The notes beneath the pieces are model-generated. The model was not told the DNA's origin. It saw nothing but the letters and a program-made list of their open reading frames with translations, and did not search any database. DNA of 64,000 nt from Stappia stellulata DSM 5886 (GTDB lineage Bacteria; Pseudomonadota; Alphaproteobacteria; Rhizobiales; Stappiaceae), in NCBI RefSeq assembly GCF_000423705.1, contig NZ_KE384083.1, forward strand, positions 372,001 through 436,000. The letters are read 5' to 3'. Positions 16,968-26,200 of the stretch are shown one piece after another. Numbering within the stretch: position 1 is the stretch's first letter; the number at the start of each line of letters is the position of its first letter. A program made the translations under genes and the position numbers.

Positions 16968-18377
16968 TCAGCCGGTCGCGGTTCGCGCCTTCGGTTTTGT
17001 CGCAAGCGCCGTTTTGCGGCTGCGGCGCAACTGATCGGCATATTCCTTGCCGAAATAGCTTTCGCACAGACCGATTGCGGCATCGACGGCAACCAGATGG
17101 GCCTTGCGCGCACCATCGACGGTGTCCGGCAGAGCGGAGAGCAGCGCGCGGGTCTTGATTTCCAGCGACTGATCGAGCGCCGTGCGTGTCCGCGCGGTGA
17201 TTTCATTCACGGCAAGGTTGTCGGCGGCGTCGCGCATCTTGTCGAGCAGCATCATGCCGCGCTGCGCCTCTTCAATCGCCGCCATGTCGGTCTTCGGTTC
17301 CCCGATCTCGTCAAGCTTGGGCACGAGGAGTGCGCGCCGCACATTGCCGGTCATCGCCTCCAGCTCGCGCGTGACCAAGGCCGACACGGAGCGCCGGGTC
17401 AGTGCCATGCGTTGCTGCCACGAGCCGGATTCGGCAAGATCGTAATGGCGATCGATTGTCTTCATAAGCCGGCAGTAGGCGTTCAGCGCTTCGGCAAAAT
17501 CCTCGTTCGAACAGGCACCACAGGCAATCGCGGAATACCGCTCGACTTCCGAAAACGCCATTTCGGCAAAAACGGCATAGGAAGACGCAGCCATTTTCTT
17601 GATCGACGTCGAGCCGACGAGATTCGCCGTCAGGGACAGCAACATGTCTGCGACTTCCACGCGGCTGAGCACGACCGATGCGATCAACGGCGCCTGCTCG
17701 GCATGCCGGTCCATGACAGCCTTGATCCGGATGAGCGACGGGCTTCCGCTCTTGAAGTCCCATTCCGTCAGGCGGTCGGGCAGGCTCTCGCGCAGGGCGT
17801 CGAGCCAGGGGCGCGCCTGCAGTGCGGCACGAATGTCGTCGAGATCGCGCAACGCCCGTTCACCACCGACAAGCATCGCGATTTTCTGATGTGCCCGGTC
17901 ATCGGAATGTGCTTCGGCCAACGCGGCAGATATCAGTGGAATCGCATATTCGCGCAAATCCTCGGCGAGCGTGGCCACCTCGTCCGCCTCTGTTTCGACC
18001 CGCATGGAAACGCTCTCGGCACTCGAGAACTGCTCAGGCGCGACGTCGCGGGACAACCAGGTCCAGATCAGCGGGAGGCTCGCGCGGTTGATCCGGCCGG
18101 GAACCTTGCCCGTCAGTCCCGCCTCGGCCAGGAGGTCCTCGATCGGCAGGTAAAACGCCCGTTGCAACCGGCCCTCGCGCGGTTCGCCGCCCAGCACGAG
18201 CGTCTTCGTGGAGCGCACGGCGTTCAGGCAGGCGTCGAGTATGAGATCGAGGTGGGGGTCGGCGGAGCCTTGCGAGCGCGCATGCTCGAGGCCACGCAAC
18301 AACGTCTGGATCGCACGCGGAGAGAGCGCATCCAGGTACGATTTTATCTTCAATGTCAGATGGTGCCGGTCAGGCAT
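16968..18377 (-). CDS. Conserved-looking protein of unknown function, all-helical
   Basis: 469 residues from ATG 18377, behind a GAGCGG-like sequence; the frame is open to 18473, but the extra 32 residues are basic and unconvincing. I do not recognise a family. There is no signal peptide or membrane segment. The sequence looks almost entirely alpha-helical with long amphipathic stretches, contains a run of closely spaced cysteines ('SAIACGACSNEDF'), and ends in a Lys/Arg-rich tail. It precedes ccmI in the same direction by 73 bases, so it may be co-transcribed with the ccm genes, but nothing links it to cytochrome maturation. Confidence 0.7.
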   Translation of the reverse strand: MPDRHHLTLKIKSYLDALSPRAIQTLLRGLEHARSQGSADPHLDLILDACLNAVRSTKTLVLGGEPREGRLQRAFYLPIEDLLAEAGLTGKVPGRINRASLPLIWTWLSRDVAPEQFSSAESVSMRVETEADEVATLAEDLREYAIPLISAALAEAHSDDRAHQKIAMLVGGERALRDLDDIRAALQARPWLDALRESLPDRLTEWDFKSGSPSLIRIKAVMDRHAEQAPLIASVVLSRVEVADMLLSLTANLVGSTSIKKMAASSYAVFAEMAFSEVERYSAIACGACSNEDFAEALNAYCRLMKTIDRHYDLAESGSWQQRMALTRRSVSALVTRELEAMTGNVRRALLVPKLDEIGEPKTDMAAIEEAQRGMMLLDKMRDAADNLAVNEITARTRTALDQSLEIKTRALLSALPDTVDGARKAHLVAVDAAIGLCESYFGKEYADQLRRSRKTALATKPKARTATG

Positions 18378-18475
18378 TTTTTCCGCTCGCAACCCAGGCG
18401 TAGACACGTCGCAGCGAAACCGTCGCAGAAAAGGATTAAACAAGTGTTGGCAAGGGATTCCGCCCTGTCGCACGC

Positions 18476-18505
18476 ATAAAACGCCGCTACGTAAGCCATG
18501 CGGCG
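18476..18505 (-). terminator. Intrinsic terminator of the surface-antigen lipoprotein gene
   Basis: Read on the minus strand, CGCCGC (18505-18500), a 12-base loop and GCGGCG (18487-18482) are followed at once by TTTTAT (18481-18476). It starts 13 bases past the lipoprotein stop codon at 18518, which is where a Rho-independent terminator is expected. Confidence 0.6.
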
Positions 18506-18517
18506 CGCACGGCGCGG

Positions 18518-18973
18518 TCAGGTGATCGGTTGCCAGGTCCCCGTTTCGCCGCGGCAGGCCGCCCCGCGCAGCGAGCTTTCACGCTCGTCGATCAGCACGA
18601 TGTGGGTGTAGTCGCGGCACACGATGTTGTTCACCTGGTAGTTCGGGCCCGTCACGACCCGCCCGCGCGCGCCGCTGGTGCGGTTGCGCCATTCGACGGT
18701 TTCGCCCGTGCGGTCGACGTCGAGCGCGCCCCGCAGCGCGGTCGCCGCTGCCCGGCGGTCCGCGTCGGACATTGCCTGGCCGACTTCGGTCTTGAGAAGA
18801 TCCGCCAACGCCCGGTCGGCTTCCGACTGCGGCACGGCCTGGGCGCTGAACGCACTGCCGAACAGGCCGTCACCGACGACCACGGGCCCGGTCGCGCCGG
18901 TCCCCTGCGAACTGGTGCATCCGGCCGCAAAGGCAGCAAGGCCAACAGCCAGCACAAGCCTGAACGCGTTCAT
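18518..18973 (-). CDS. Small lipoprotein, 17-kDa surface antigen-like
   Basis: 151 residues from ATG 18973 (an in-frame start at 18991 would add six residues). The N-terminus is a lipoprotein signal with lipobox 'AAFAAGC', so the mature protein should be lipid-anchored at a cysteine. The C-terminal half resembles the rickettsial 17-kDa antigen type domain: 'GETVEWRNRTSGARGRVV', 'CRDYTHIVLIDERE' and 'GAACRGETGTWQ', with three cysteines that may pair. Function of the family in free-living bacteria is unknown; an outer membrane location is likely. It is a single-gene unit with its own terminator, downstream of the FeuQ-like gene. Confidence 0.75.
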   Translation of the reverse strand: MNAFRLVLAVGLAAFAAGCTSSQGTGATGPVVVGDGLFGSAFSAQAVPQSEADRALADLLKTEVGQAMSDADRRAAATALRGALDVDRTGETVEWRNRTSGARGRVVTGPNYQVNNIVCRDYTHIVLIDERESSLRGAACRGETGTWQPIT

Positions 18974-19145
18974 TCCAAGTTCCCCATCCATGCAGGCCCC
19001 GGTCCGGATCCTGACGTCAACGCCCCGTTTTCATCGCCACCGCGCGTATTTGCAGCGGCTGCGCCGCCGCTCGCGGTCGTGTCCGGCAAAATGCAGAGGT
19101 TACACGCATTTGTGGCCGAACTGCGTCTGGCAACAGCAGGGAGTC

Positions 19146-20576
19146 TCATGCCTCGTTCCGGCGTGCGGTCCCCGCCGCGGCCCCTTCGAGCATCGGCAAA
19201 AGAAGCGAGGCGCGCAACCCGCCCGACGGAGAAGGAGACAGCTCGAGCTCACCGCCGTAGAGAGTTGCCAGATCGACGACAATGGACAGACCGAGCCCGG
19301 TTCCCGGCACGGTCTCGTCCAGGCGCCGCCCCCGCTTCAGCGCTTCGGACCGCTGATCCGGAGAAAGCCCCGGACCGTCGTCGGACACACGAATGGCGAG
19401 ACGCTCCGGCCCCGGCCCGTGAAGTCGCTCGAGCGAGACCTCGACCCGGGTCGCCGCCCATTTGCAGGCGTTGTCGATCAGGTTTCCGGCCATTTCCTCA
19501 AGGTCATGCTCCTCGCCGCGAAACCGCACGCCCCTGTCGCCGGAAAGCGATAGATCCAGATCGCGCTCGCCATGGATCTTCGCCATAACCTTCACCAGCC
19601 GACCGAGCACCGGTGTCACCTCGCTGGAAACGCCGATGACGCGCCGTTGAGCGGCCATGCGGGCCCGCTCAAGATGCTGGTTGACCTGGGCGCGCATCAC
19701 GGCGGCCTGTTCGCCGATCTTTTGCGCATCCGGCACCTGTCCCGCGCGAACCTCGTTGCCGATGACGCTCAGCGGCGTCTTCAGGGCATGCGCCAGATTG
19801 CCGACGTGAGTGCGGGCCCGTTCCACGACTTCGCGGTTGGAGCGCACGAGGGCATTGAGTTCCTGCGCCAGCGGCCGGAGGTCGGGTGGAAGGTCCTCCT
19901 CGACGGTCTCCGCGTCGCCCCGCCGCACGGCGGCGAGCGAACCGCGAAGCATCGCCACCGGGCGCAGGCCGATGCGCACCTGGAGCACGATCGCGCCCAC
20001 CAGTCCGATACCGAGGATGAGAAGCGTCAGCGTCACCTGCCCTGCAAATGTCGCCTCGCGCTCGCGCAGTTCCTGCGTGTCCCCGGCAACGGCAATCCGG
20101 TAAGCGGCAGCCTCTGCAAAGATGATACGCCGTTGAAGGACCCGCAGTTCCGCGCCGCGCGGACTGACGATCACGGAACGCAGTTCTCCGTCGACGGGGA
20201 GATCGGGCAAGTCCAGCCTGTCGCCAAACAGCGAGAGGGAAGAAAACAGCACCTTGTCGCTGCGGGCATCGAGTACGACCCAGTACCAGCCCGAAGCAGG
20301 CAGGTCGAAACGCGGCTCGCCGAGGTTTCCAGGTTCCGCCGGGGCGCCCGGCGTGCCGCCGGCCATCTCGCCGACGATTGCCTTTACATAAACGTCGAGA
20401 CGGGCATCGAAGGCGCGCTCGCTCGCCTCGCGATAGAGTGCGACCAACACGAAACCGGCGACCACGATGGCCGTCGCGGACCAGACGGCGGCAACCGAAA
20501 TCAGCCGCGCAGCGAGTGAGCGGTTGCGCAGCACGCCAAAAAACCGACGCGCGCCCGCTTCGGTCGGTTCAGCCAT
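19146..20576 (-). CDS. feuQ: Sensor histidine kinase, FeuQ-like (PhoQ type)
   Basis: 476 residues; its ATG overlaps the stop of the regulator gene by 8 bases. Membrane segments at about 22-45 and about 160-185 flank a periplasmic sensor domain of about 115 residues that contains an aromatic patch ('SGWYWVVLDARSDKVLFSS'), as in PhoQ-type sensors. A HAMP region is followed by the H-box 'NLAHALKTPLSVI' (His263) and an ATPase with 'NLIDNACKWA', 'DDGPGL' and 'GTGLGLSIV'. In Sinorhizobium meliloti FeuQ phosphorylates FeuP under hypo-osmotic conditions and drives cyclic beta-glucan export. The small periplasmic gene just upstream of the regulator (21269-21586) matches the feuN position, which strengthens this call. 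Confidence 0.8.
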   Translation of the reverse strand: MAEPTEAGARRFFGVLRNRSLAARLISVAAVWSATAIVVAGFVLVALYREASERAFDARLDVYVKAIVGEMAGGTPGAPAEPGNLGEPRFDLPASGWYWVVLDARSDKVLFSSLSLFGDRLDLPDLPVDGELRSVIVSPRGAELRVLQRRIIFAEAAAYRIAVAGDTQELREREATFAGQVTLTLLILGIGLVGAIVLQVRIGLRPVAMLRGSLAAVRRGDAETVEEDLPPDLRPLAQELNALVRSNREVVERARTHVGNLAHALKTPLSVIGNEVRAGQVPDAQKIGEQAAVMRAQVNQHLERARMAAQRRVIGVSSEVTPVLGRLVKVMAKIHGERDLDLSLSGDRGVRFRGEEHDLEEMAGNLIDNACKWAATRVEVSLERLHGPGPERLAIRVSDDGPGLSPDQRSEALKRGRRLDETVPGTGLGLSIVVDLATLYGGELELSPSPSGGLRASLLLPMLEGAAAGTARRNEA

Positions 20577-21234
20577 CCGCCTCGCCGATCCGGTATCCGA
20601 GGCCGCGAACGGTTTCGATCAACCCGGTGTCGAATTTCTTCCGCAAACGTCCGACGAAGACCTCGATCGTGTTGGAATCGCGGTCGAAGTCCTGATCGTA
20701 AAGATGCTCGATCAATTCCGTGCGCGAGACGATGCGGCCCTTGTGATGCATCAGATAGGAGAGCAGGCGGAACTCATGGGAGGTCAGCTTCACCGTGGTG
20801 CCGTTCTCGGTCACCTTGCCGGCGCGCATGTCGAGACGCACCTCGCCCACCGCGATCTCGTTGCTCGCATGCCCGGCGGCGCGGCGCAGAAGCGCGCGCA
20901 GACGCGCGACCACTTCTTCCATGTGAAAGGGCTTGGCGACATAGTCGTCCGCGCCAGCGTCGATACCGGCCACCTTGTCCGACCATCGATCGCGCGCGGT
21001 CAGAATCAACACAGGCATGGTCCGCCCGTCGCGCCGCCAGCGTTCAAGGACGCTCAGTCCGTCGAGCACCGGCAGGCCGAGATCGAGCACGACGGCGTCA
21101 TAGGGCTCCGTGTCGCCGAGAAAATGCCCTTCCTCACCGTCCGCCGCGCTATCGACGACATATCCCGCTTCTTCCAGCGCCTCACGGAGCTGACGATTGA
21201 GATCCGCGTCGTCTTCCACCACCAGCAATCGCAT
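20569..21234 (-). CDS. feuP: OmpR-family response regulator, FeuP-like
   Basis: 221 residues from ATG 21234; the open frame continues to 21306 but the added residues are not regulator-like. Receiver domain with 'VVEDDADLNRQL', phosphoacceptor Asp51 in 'DAVVLDLGLP', 'ILTARDRWSDKVAGIDAGADDYVAKPF' pattern, and a winged helix with 'LTSHEFRLLSYLMHHKG' and 'NTIEVFVGRLRKKF'. These blocks are close to what I recall of FeuP, the regulator of cyclic glucan transport (ndvA) and osmoadaptation in rhizobia; PhoP is the enterobacterial relative. Kinase gene overlaps its end. Confidence 0.82.
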   Translation of the reverse strand: MRLLVVEDDADLNRQLREALEEAGYVVDSAADGEEGHFLGDTEPYDAVVLDLGLPVLDGLSVLERWRRDGRTMPVLILTARDRWSDKVAGIDAGADDYVAKPFHMEEVVARLRALLRRAAGHASNEIAVGEVRLDMRAGKVTENGTTVKLTSHEFRLLSYLMHHKGRIVSRTELIEHLYDQDFDRDSNTIEVFVGRLRKKFDTGLIETVRGLGYRIGEADG

Positions 21235-21268
21235 TTTTTTGCAAAATCCCTTTCTGAAAGCCTTGATG

Positions 21269-21586
21269 TCAGCGCAAGATCCGGCCGCTTTGCGCATCGA
21301 CCACACGGTTGTCGACGCGCCCGCCGCTCAGGACCGAGAGCACATAGACCAGCCGTCCGCCCTCGCGACACAAGTCCGCACGCACGATCTCGCCCCCAAC
21401 CGATCCGGCCACGCGCCCGAGCGGGAGCGCCTGGCCGTTCGCGACGGCCGCACGGGCCTGCGACTGGTCGAGACACTGCGCCTGGGCGAACCCGGGCACG
21501 GCAACAGCGAGCACCGCCGCGAAAGCGAACGCGGAGAGTGCGGAGCGGAAGGCTCTTGAGAGCCGGGCGGGGCGATATCTGTGCAT
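21269..21586 (-). CDS. Small periplasmic PepSY-like protein, FeuN-like
   Basis: 105 residues. Long N-terminal signal peptide ('AFRSALSAFAFAAVLAVAV', cleavage after AQA), then a mature domain of about 65 residues: 'QARAAVANGQALPLGRV', 'IVRADLCREGGRLVYVLSVL', 'RVDNRVVDAQSGRIL', a single PepSY-type hairpin. Such domains often inhibit enzymes or sensor domains in the periplasm. In S. meliloti the small periplasmic protein FeuN is encoded beside feuP and restrains FeuQ signalling; location (35 bases upstream of the FeuP-like gene) and size fit, though I cannot align the two here. Expected partner: the periplasmic domain of the FeuQ-like kinase. Confidence 0.75.
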   Translation of the reverse strand: MHRYRPARLSRAFRSALSAFAFAAVLAVAVPGFAQAQCLDQSQARAAVANGQALPLGRVAGSVGGEIVRADLCREGGRLVYVLSVLSGGRVDNRVVDAQSGRILR

Positions 21587-21676
21587 GCACGATCCCTAGC
21601 CGATTTCCTGTGAATAGCACATGAACGGGTCCTTCAAGAACCCGAAAGACTGCGCAGCGGCGCGCCGGTTTCCGGC

Positions 21677-22093
21677 TCACGCCTCCGGGCCGGAACCTGG
21701 CCGCGCGCGCGTCGCGCGCACCGCTCCCTGAAGGCCGTCGACGAGAAACAGGGAAAGCAGAATCGCCCCCGCCCATTCATCGAGCGGCGACGGCAGGGCG
21801 GCGACACTCCAGGCAAAGGCGAAGATGCTGTCGGCGATCACCGCCGACCACCAGATCCCCAGCGGCACGACGAACATCAGCCGCCCCAGCCGCGCCGCGG
21901 TCCAGAAACGTCCCTGCTCGGCCAGGAGAACGGCGCGGGCATGACCGCGGGCCTCCATTTCGGCACGGATCGAGCGTGCGGCGAGATCGGCGGAGAGGCG
22001 TTCGCTTTCGCTACGCGCGGCAACCCGGCGGTCGAAATGCGTAAGCACCGCACGCAGCAGCGGACCGGTCAGCCATTGCAGCAGGACGGTCAT
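21677..22093 (-). CDS. Small membrane protein at the end of the GTA operon, holin-like candidate
   Basis: 138 residues from ATG 22093, whose first bases overlap the stop of the preceding small gene (ATGA), so the two are translationally coupled. The N-terminal half is soluble and charged ('RSESERLSADLAARSIRAEMEARGH'); the C-terminal half has two or three hydrophobic segments ('LGRLMFVVPLGIWWSAVIAD', 'IFAFAWSVAAL', 'EWAGAILLSLFLVDG') and a basic tail. Charged helix followed by two to three membrane spans resembles the layout of GTA-associated 3-TM holins, but I cannot confirm family membership. Position directly behind a lysozyme gene supports a lysis role. The frame is open further upstream (to 22324), but that region is the other frame of the neighbouring gene. 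Confidence 0.65.
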   Translation of the reverse strand: MTVLLQWLTGPLLRAVLTHFDRRVAARSESERLSADLAARSIRAEMEARGHARAVLLAEQGRFWTAARLGRLMFVVPLGIWWSAVIADSIFAFAWSVAALPSPLDEWAGAILLSLFLVDGLQGAVRATRARPGSGPEA

Positions 22094-22299
22094 GACCGCC
22101 CCCTGCGCCAGGCCGGCGGTCCGGATGTGACGTGGCGCAGCACGATGTTCGCGACATTCACGCCGACGACCAGCCAGAGCGCGGTCGGCGGCGACAGATG
22201 TGCGCTCCAGTCGACATCGGCAAGATAGCGCAGGACTTCCAGCGCGATGATGCCGACAGCGGCGGCCAGGTTCAATAACAGCGTCTTCCAGCCATGCAT
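22090..22299 (-). CDS. Two-span small membrane protein in the putative lysis cassette
   Basis: 69 residues from ATG 22299, with AAGGAC 7 bases upstream. Two predicted membrane spans ('LLLNLAAAVGIIALEVLRYLA' and 'PTALWLVVGVNVANIVLRHV') joined by a short loop, then a basic tail ('RRGRS'). It is 41 bases behind the lysozyme gene and overlaps the next gene by 4 bases. Size, two spans and basic C-terminus are holin or antiholin features. No family is recognised; the lysis role is inference from context. Confidence 0.68.
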   Translation of the reverse strand: MHGWKTLLLNLAAAVGIIALEVLRYLADVDWSAHLSPPTALWLVVGVNVANIVLRHVTSGPPAWRRGRS

Positions 22300-22340
22300 G
22301 GGCTGTCCTTTCCTGTTGGAACAATGCGCGGAAATACGTC

Positions 22341-23162
22341 TCAGCGCGCGCTGGCGCGCCAGCGCCGCCATGTGGTGCGGGCAGCCTTCACAAGGCCGAT
22401 GCCCAGTCCGAGCAGTCCGAGCAGTCCCGCCAGAAGCGGCAGGCCGGGCGAACGACGGGCCGACCCGCGATCCGCGTCTTTCGCCCGCAACCGTCGTTCG
22501 GCCACCGCCCGCGTCTTCGGGCCAAAGAGACCATCGACGGCAAGCGGAGGGTGATCGCGCTGGAAGGCACGCGTCGCGCTCGTGAAATCCGTTCCGGCAT
22601 AGCCCAGCGCCGCGAGCATTCCGGCGCCCTCGCCGCCCGCCGCCAATGCGGATCCGTCCGCTTTTGGCTGCGTGGCAAGGCCTGGATAACGCCCGGTCAG
22701 GAGCAGATGCGCCTCTTCCCGACGCCGGCGCACCAGTCCCGGGAGTTTGCGCCCTCTTGCGGTGTTGTAATTGTCGCGCAGGATCGCGGCGGCCCTGGCC
22801 GCGTCACCGGCCTTCAACGCCCGCGCCCAGCGCCAGGTCAGCGCCCGGGGGCCGAGGTTGTAGGCGACGGAACAGGCGGCGTCGTGCTGGTGCTGGGGAA
22901 GGTCGCCGAGGCGCCCCCTGACCGCTGCGCCGTATTCCTCGTCGACCAGCCGCGCCAGGATTGCATCCGCGTCGGTGCGCGAGATCGCGTCGCCAAGGCG
23001 CAGCGCGCGACCGTGCCGCGTCTTCCACCATGCGGAGAAGATGCGCGAGCGCATGGTAAAGCCGTAACCGATCGTGAGAACACCGACCGGATCGCGGTAG
23101 GCGGTCGATACGAACCCTTCGTGACCGGCGATGAACGCCAGCCCCAACCTGCTGATTTTCAT
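22341..23162 (-). CDS. GH24 lysozyme with peptidoglycan-binding domain and membrane tail
   Basis: 273 residues from ATG 23162, with GGGAGAAA upstream; the longer frame to 23519 is a shadow of the neighbouring tail gene. Residues 1-150 are a T4/P22-type lysozyme: Glu15, Asp24 and Thr30 have exactly the Glu-x8-Asp-x5-Thr spacing of the T4 catalytic triad ('HEGF', 'YRDP', 'LTIGYG'). Residues ~175-225 form a peptidoglycan-binding-1-like repeat ('TRAFQRDHPPLAVDGLFGPKTR'). The end is one hydrophobic span ('LPLLAGLLGLLGLGIGLV') and a basic tail. There is no N-terminal secretion signal, so delivery would need a holin or the membrane tail. It lies 46 bases behind the GTA megatron gene, same strand. 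Confidence 0.88.
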   Translation of the reverse strand: MKISRLGLAFIAGHEGFVSTAYRDPVGVLTIGYGFTMRSRIFSAWWKTRHGRALRLGDAISRTDADAILARLVDEEYGAAVRGRLGDLPQHQHDAACSVAYNLGPRALTWRWARALKAGDAARAAAILRDNYNTARGRKLPGLVRRRREEAHLLLTGRYPGLATQPKADGSALAAGGEGAGMLAALGYAGTDFTSATRAFQRDHPPLAVDGLFGPKTRAVAERRLRAKDADRGSARRSPGLPLLAGLLGLLGLGIGLVKAARTTWRRWRASAR

Positions 23163-23208
23163 GGATTTCTCCCACTTCCCACACGGCACGGGCCAGCCGT
23201 GCAGCGCT

Positions 23209-26200
23209 TCAAACGACGAGGGTTTCCACACCCTCGATCCCCGGCCCGACCGCGTCGGAAATCTGGCGCACGCGCAACACGAACACGGACTGCGGCGCAC
23301 CGAAGACCGAGATTTCCTCGCCTTCGGACAAGATGGCCGAGGGCGCAGCCACCTCCCGCGACCACAGCACGGCGCCGCCCGCATCGAGCAACTCCGCCAG
23401 ATAGGCTTCGCGTGCCTCGCCGAGCGGAACATCGACCGTGTTCCATGCATCGCCGCCGGTCCGCGTGCGCCGGATCCAGGAGAAGACGACGCCGCTTCCG
23501 GAGACGCGCCTTGCGGCAAGATGCACCGGCGACAGGGGCCTCAGCGCGCGCGCGTCCCAGACATGCGCCACGTCCTTGCGCGCAACACTGTCGAGCGGCA
23601 GGCCCGACGGCAGCACCGCATAGGTGAACGGCAGACCGATCTCGTCGAGCGAGGCCGGAAGCGGCACGACGGCATCGTCCAGCAAGGCGCCTCGCGCGCC
23701 GGCCGCCACCTCCCGCGCGGCGGCCCGCTCGGTCCCCAGAACCCCACGCAGGAGCGTGCCGAGCCGGTAGCGACGCGGACCGATCAATTCGGCCCGGGCA
23801 AACTGCAACACCTCCACGTCCCCGTCCGCGCCGACGATGGCAAGCGGATTGGCTCCGCCGAGCACCTGGTTTTCAGGCACCTGCGACAAGGTTCCGGAGG
23901 AGACTTCCACATCGACCTCGCTCACCCGGTCCCAGCGCGCCACCGGCCCCGCCGGCAGGGCGGTCAGCGTTTTCACCAGAAGGGCCGGCGCGGTCAATTG
24001 GACGTGAAAGACAGGCGAACCGCCTCCACGCACGCGAAAAACATCGACCGCCCCCGGCCAGGGCGCGGCAAAGGCGGCAATCCGCGGTGAGGCCGCCTGC
24101 GTGTCGCCCGGCAGTGTCGGAAGATCGAGGATCAGCACGTCCGCCGCACCGGTCGCGGCGACCACGGAGCGCGGGCGCGCCTCCCCGCCCAGACTGCGGG
24201 CCCTCAACGCAACCGGAGCCCGGGTCGCGCGCGCGCTCAGACGACGCGTCTCCCCGTCCTCCACCGCCTCGATGCGATAGAATGCATCCCGCCCGCGCCC
24301 CGCCGCCTGATCGGCCGCCAGCGTGATCACGTCGCCGGGCTCCAGTTCCAACCGTCCCGGCGACAGGGAAAACGACACCTCCTCGCGCGCGCCCCAGCGT
24401 GCCAGCAACAGCTGATCCGCAAGGCCGGCCGCCAGGGCCGGATCGAGGGCGGCGGCAAGATCGATCTGCTCCACCCGGGCGCTGTGCCCCTCCCGGCGTT
24501 TCGAGGAAATGACATAGCGGCGATGCCCGCGCGCTGCGTCCCGCGCGGCAATGCGGATTTCCGCCGGCAGATCCGCGTCCTGTGCGCGCCGAACCGTGGC
24601 CGAGGCCGTCGTGTCACGGTCGACGGCCAGATCCGCCTCTTCAAGACGGGCGACCGGCGGCGTCCATCGCGGCAGGAATGCGATCTCCTGACCGCGATCC
24701 ACGGCGACGGCACCGGCGGCATCGAGAAGCGGCGCAAGCACATTCCTCAGAGCTTCCGGACCCGACACGGCCGTCCCGTCGAGCGTCCCGGGCAGGTCTC
24801 CTGTCATCAGCGCGCCGTCGGGCACGCCGAAATCGGCCGCGAGCGCGCGCGCCAGGCCGGCAACCGACACACTGCCCAGGCGCCCGCTCAGCCAGTGACC
24901 GGCCCGCCAGTTCACACCGTCGGCCCAGATATCCGTCTGGCTGGGAAACGCTGGAAAGGGCCGCGCATCCCAGCTCCACAGATAGAGGTGCCCGGCATCG
25001 ACCATCGGCGCGCCATAAAGCGGCGAGGCCGGATTGTCGCCGGGCGCGAGGTCGGGATGCGCGCCGGTCCACCACGCCAGGACGGTTTCCAGCGTCCGCC
25101 GCTGGATGAGATCGTCGCGCCCGCCGTTGGAGAAATGCGGCCATGCCGCCTCCGACGACTTGGCGTCGAAAAAGAGATTCGGCTGGTTCGCGCCTTTATC
25201 GATGGCCGGCACGCCGAGTTCGGTGAACCAGATCGGCTTCGATCCCGGCACCCATGGCGTGGCCGGGCCGACCTCCACGCCGGCGGCGCGCTCGACATGC
25301 GGGTTCGACCACCAGCCGGCGAGGTCCTTGGCACGATAGACCCAGGGCTTGCCGTAGGCGCCGTCGGTAATGGGGGTGCGCATGCCGGCCGCGCGCGCGG
25401 CATCGTCGGCATAATACCAGTCGTAATCCTCGCCCCCGGCGATGGCCGCGCGCAAAACGCTGCGGTCATAGGGATTGGTGTTGCCGGCCGGATCGCCGCC
25501 GTCTCGCGCATCGGCAAGCGGAAAATAGGCATTGATCCCGACCGCATCGACATTGGCATCCGCCCACAGGGAATCGAGCGGAAACCGCAAGTCGCCACCG
25601 CCCGGTTGATGGGCGCCATATTCGCTCCAGTCCGCGGCATAGCTCACCTTCGCGCCCGGAAGCACACTCTTCACGTCGGCGGCAAGCGTCTTGAGCACAT
25701 CGACGAAGGGATAGCTTCCCCCGCCCGCACCAAGCCGGGTCAGGCCCCGCATTTCCGAACCGAGCAGGATCGCATCGACCCCGCCGGCAACGGCGGCCAG
25801 ATGAGCGTGATGCAGGACAAAGCGGCGAAACGACCATTCCGCCGGCCCCGAATATCCGACGCCTTGGGCGTGAGGAAGAAAATGCCCGACCTGCGCGGTT
25901 CCCGCGAAGGCGGCGACCTCGCCCGCCACAGCCGCCGTTCCCTCCGGAGATCCGGCCACCCCCGGCGCGAGCGACGCCGTGATCCTGCCGCGCCAGGGAT
26001 GGGCTGCCTGTTCGCTGCCGCCATAGGGATCGGACAGGCCACTGCCGGCGGGAATGTCCATCAGGATGAAGGGATGAAGCGTAACCTGGATCCCGCGGGC
26101 GGCAAGATCGCGGATTGCAGCGATCACGGAGGCATCTGCCGGCGTGCCGCCATAGGCGGGACGTCCTTCATGCAGGCTGACGGTCGCGGCGGTGGCCGTG

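Noticed and set aside
21626-21644. Small hairpin between the 138-aa membrane gene and the FeuN-like gene as a terminator
   Set aside because: Only five base pairs and no T-run on the relevant strand.
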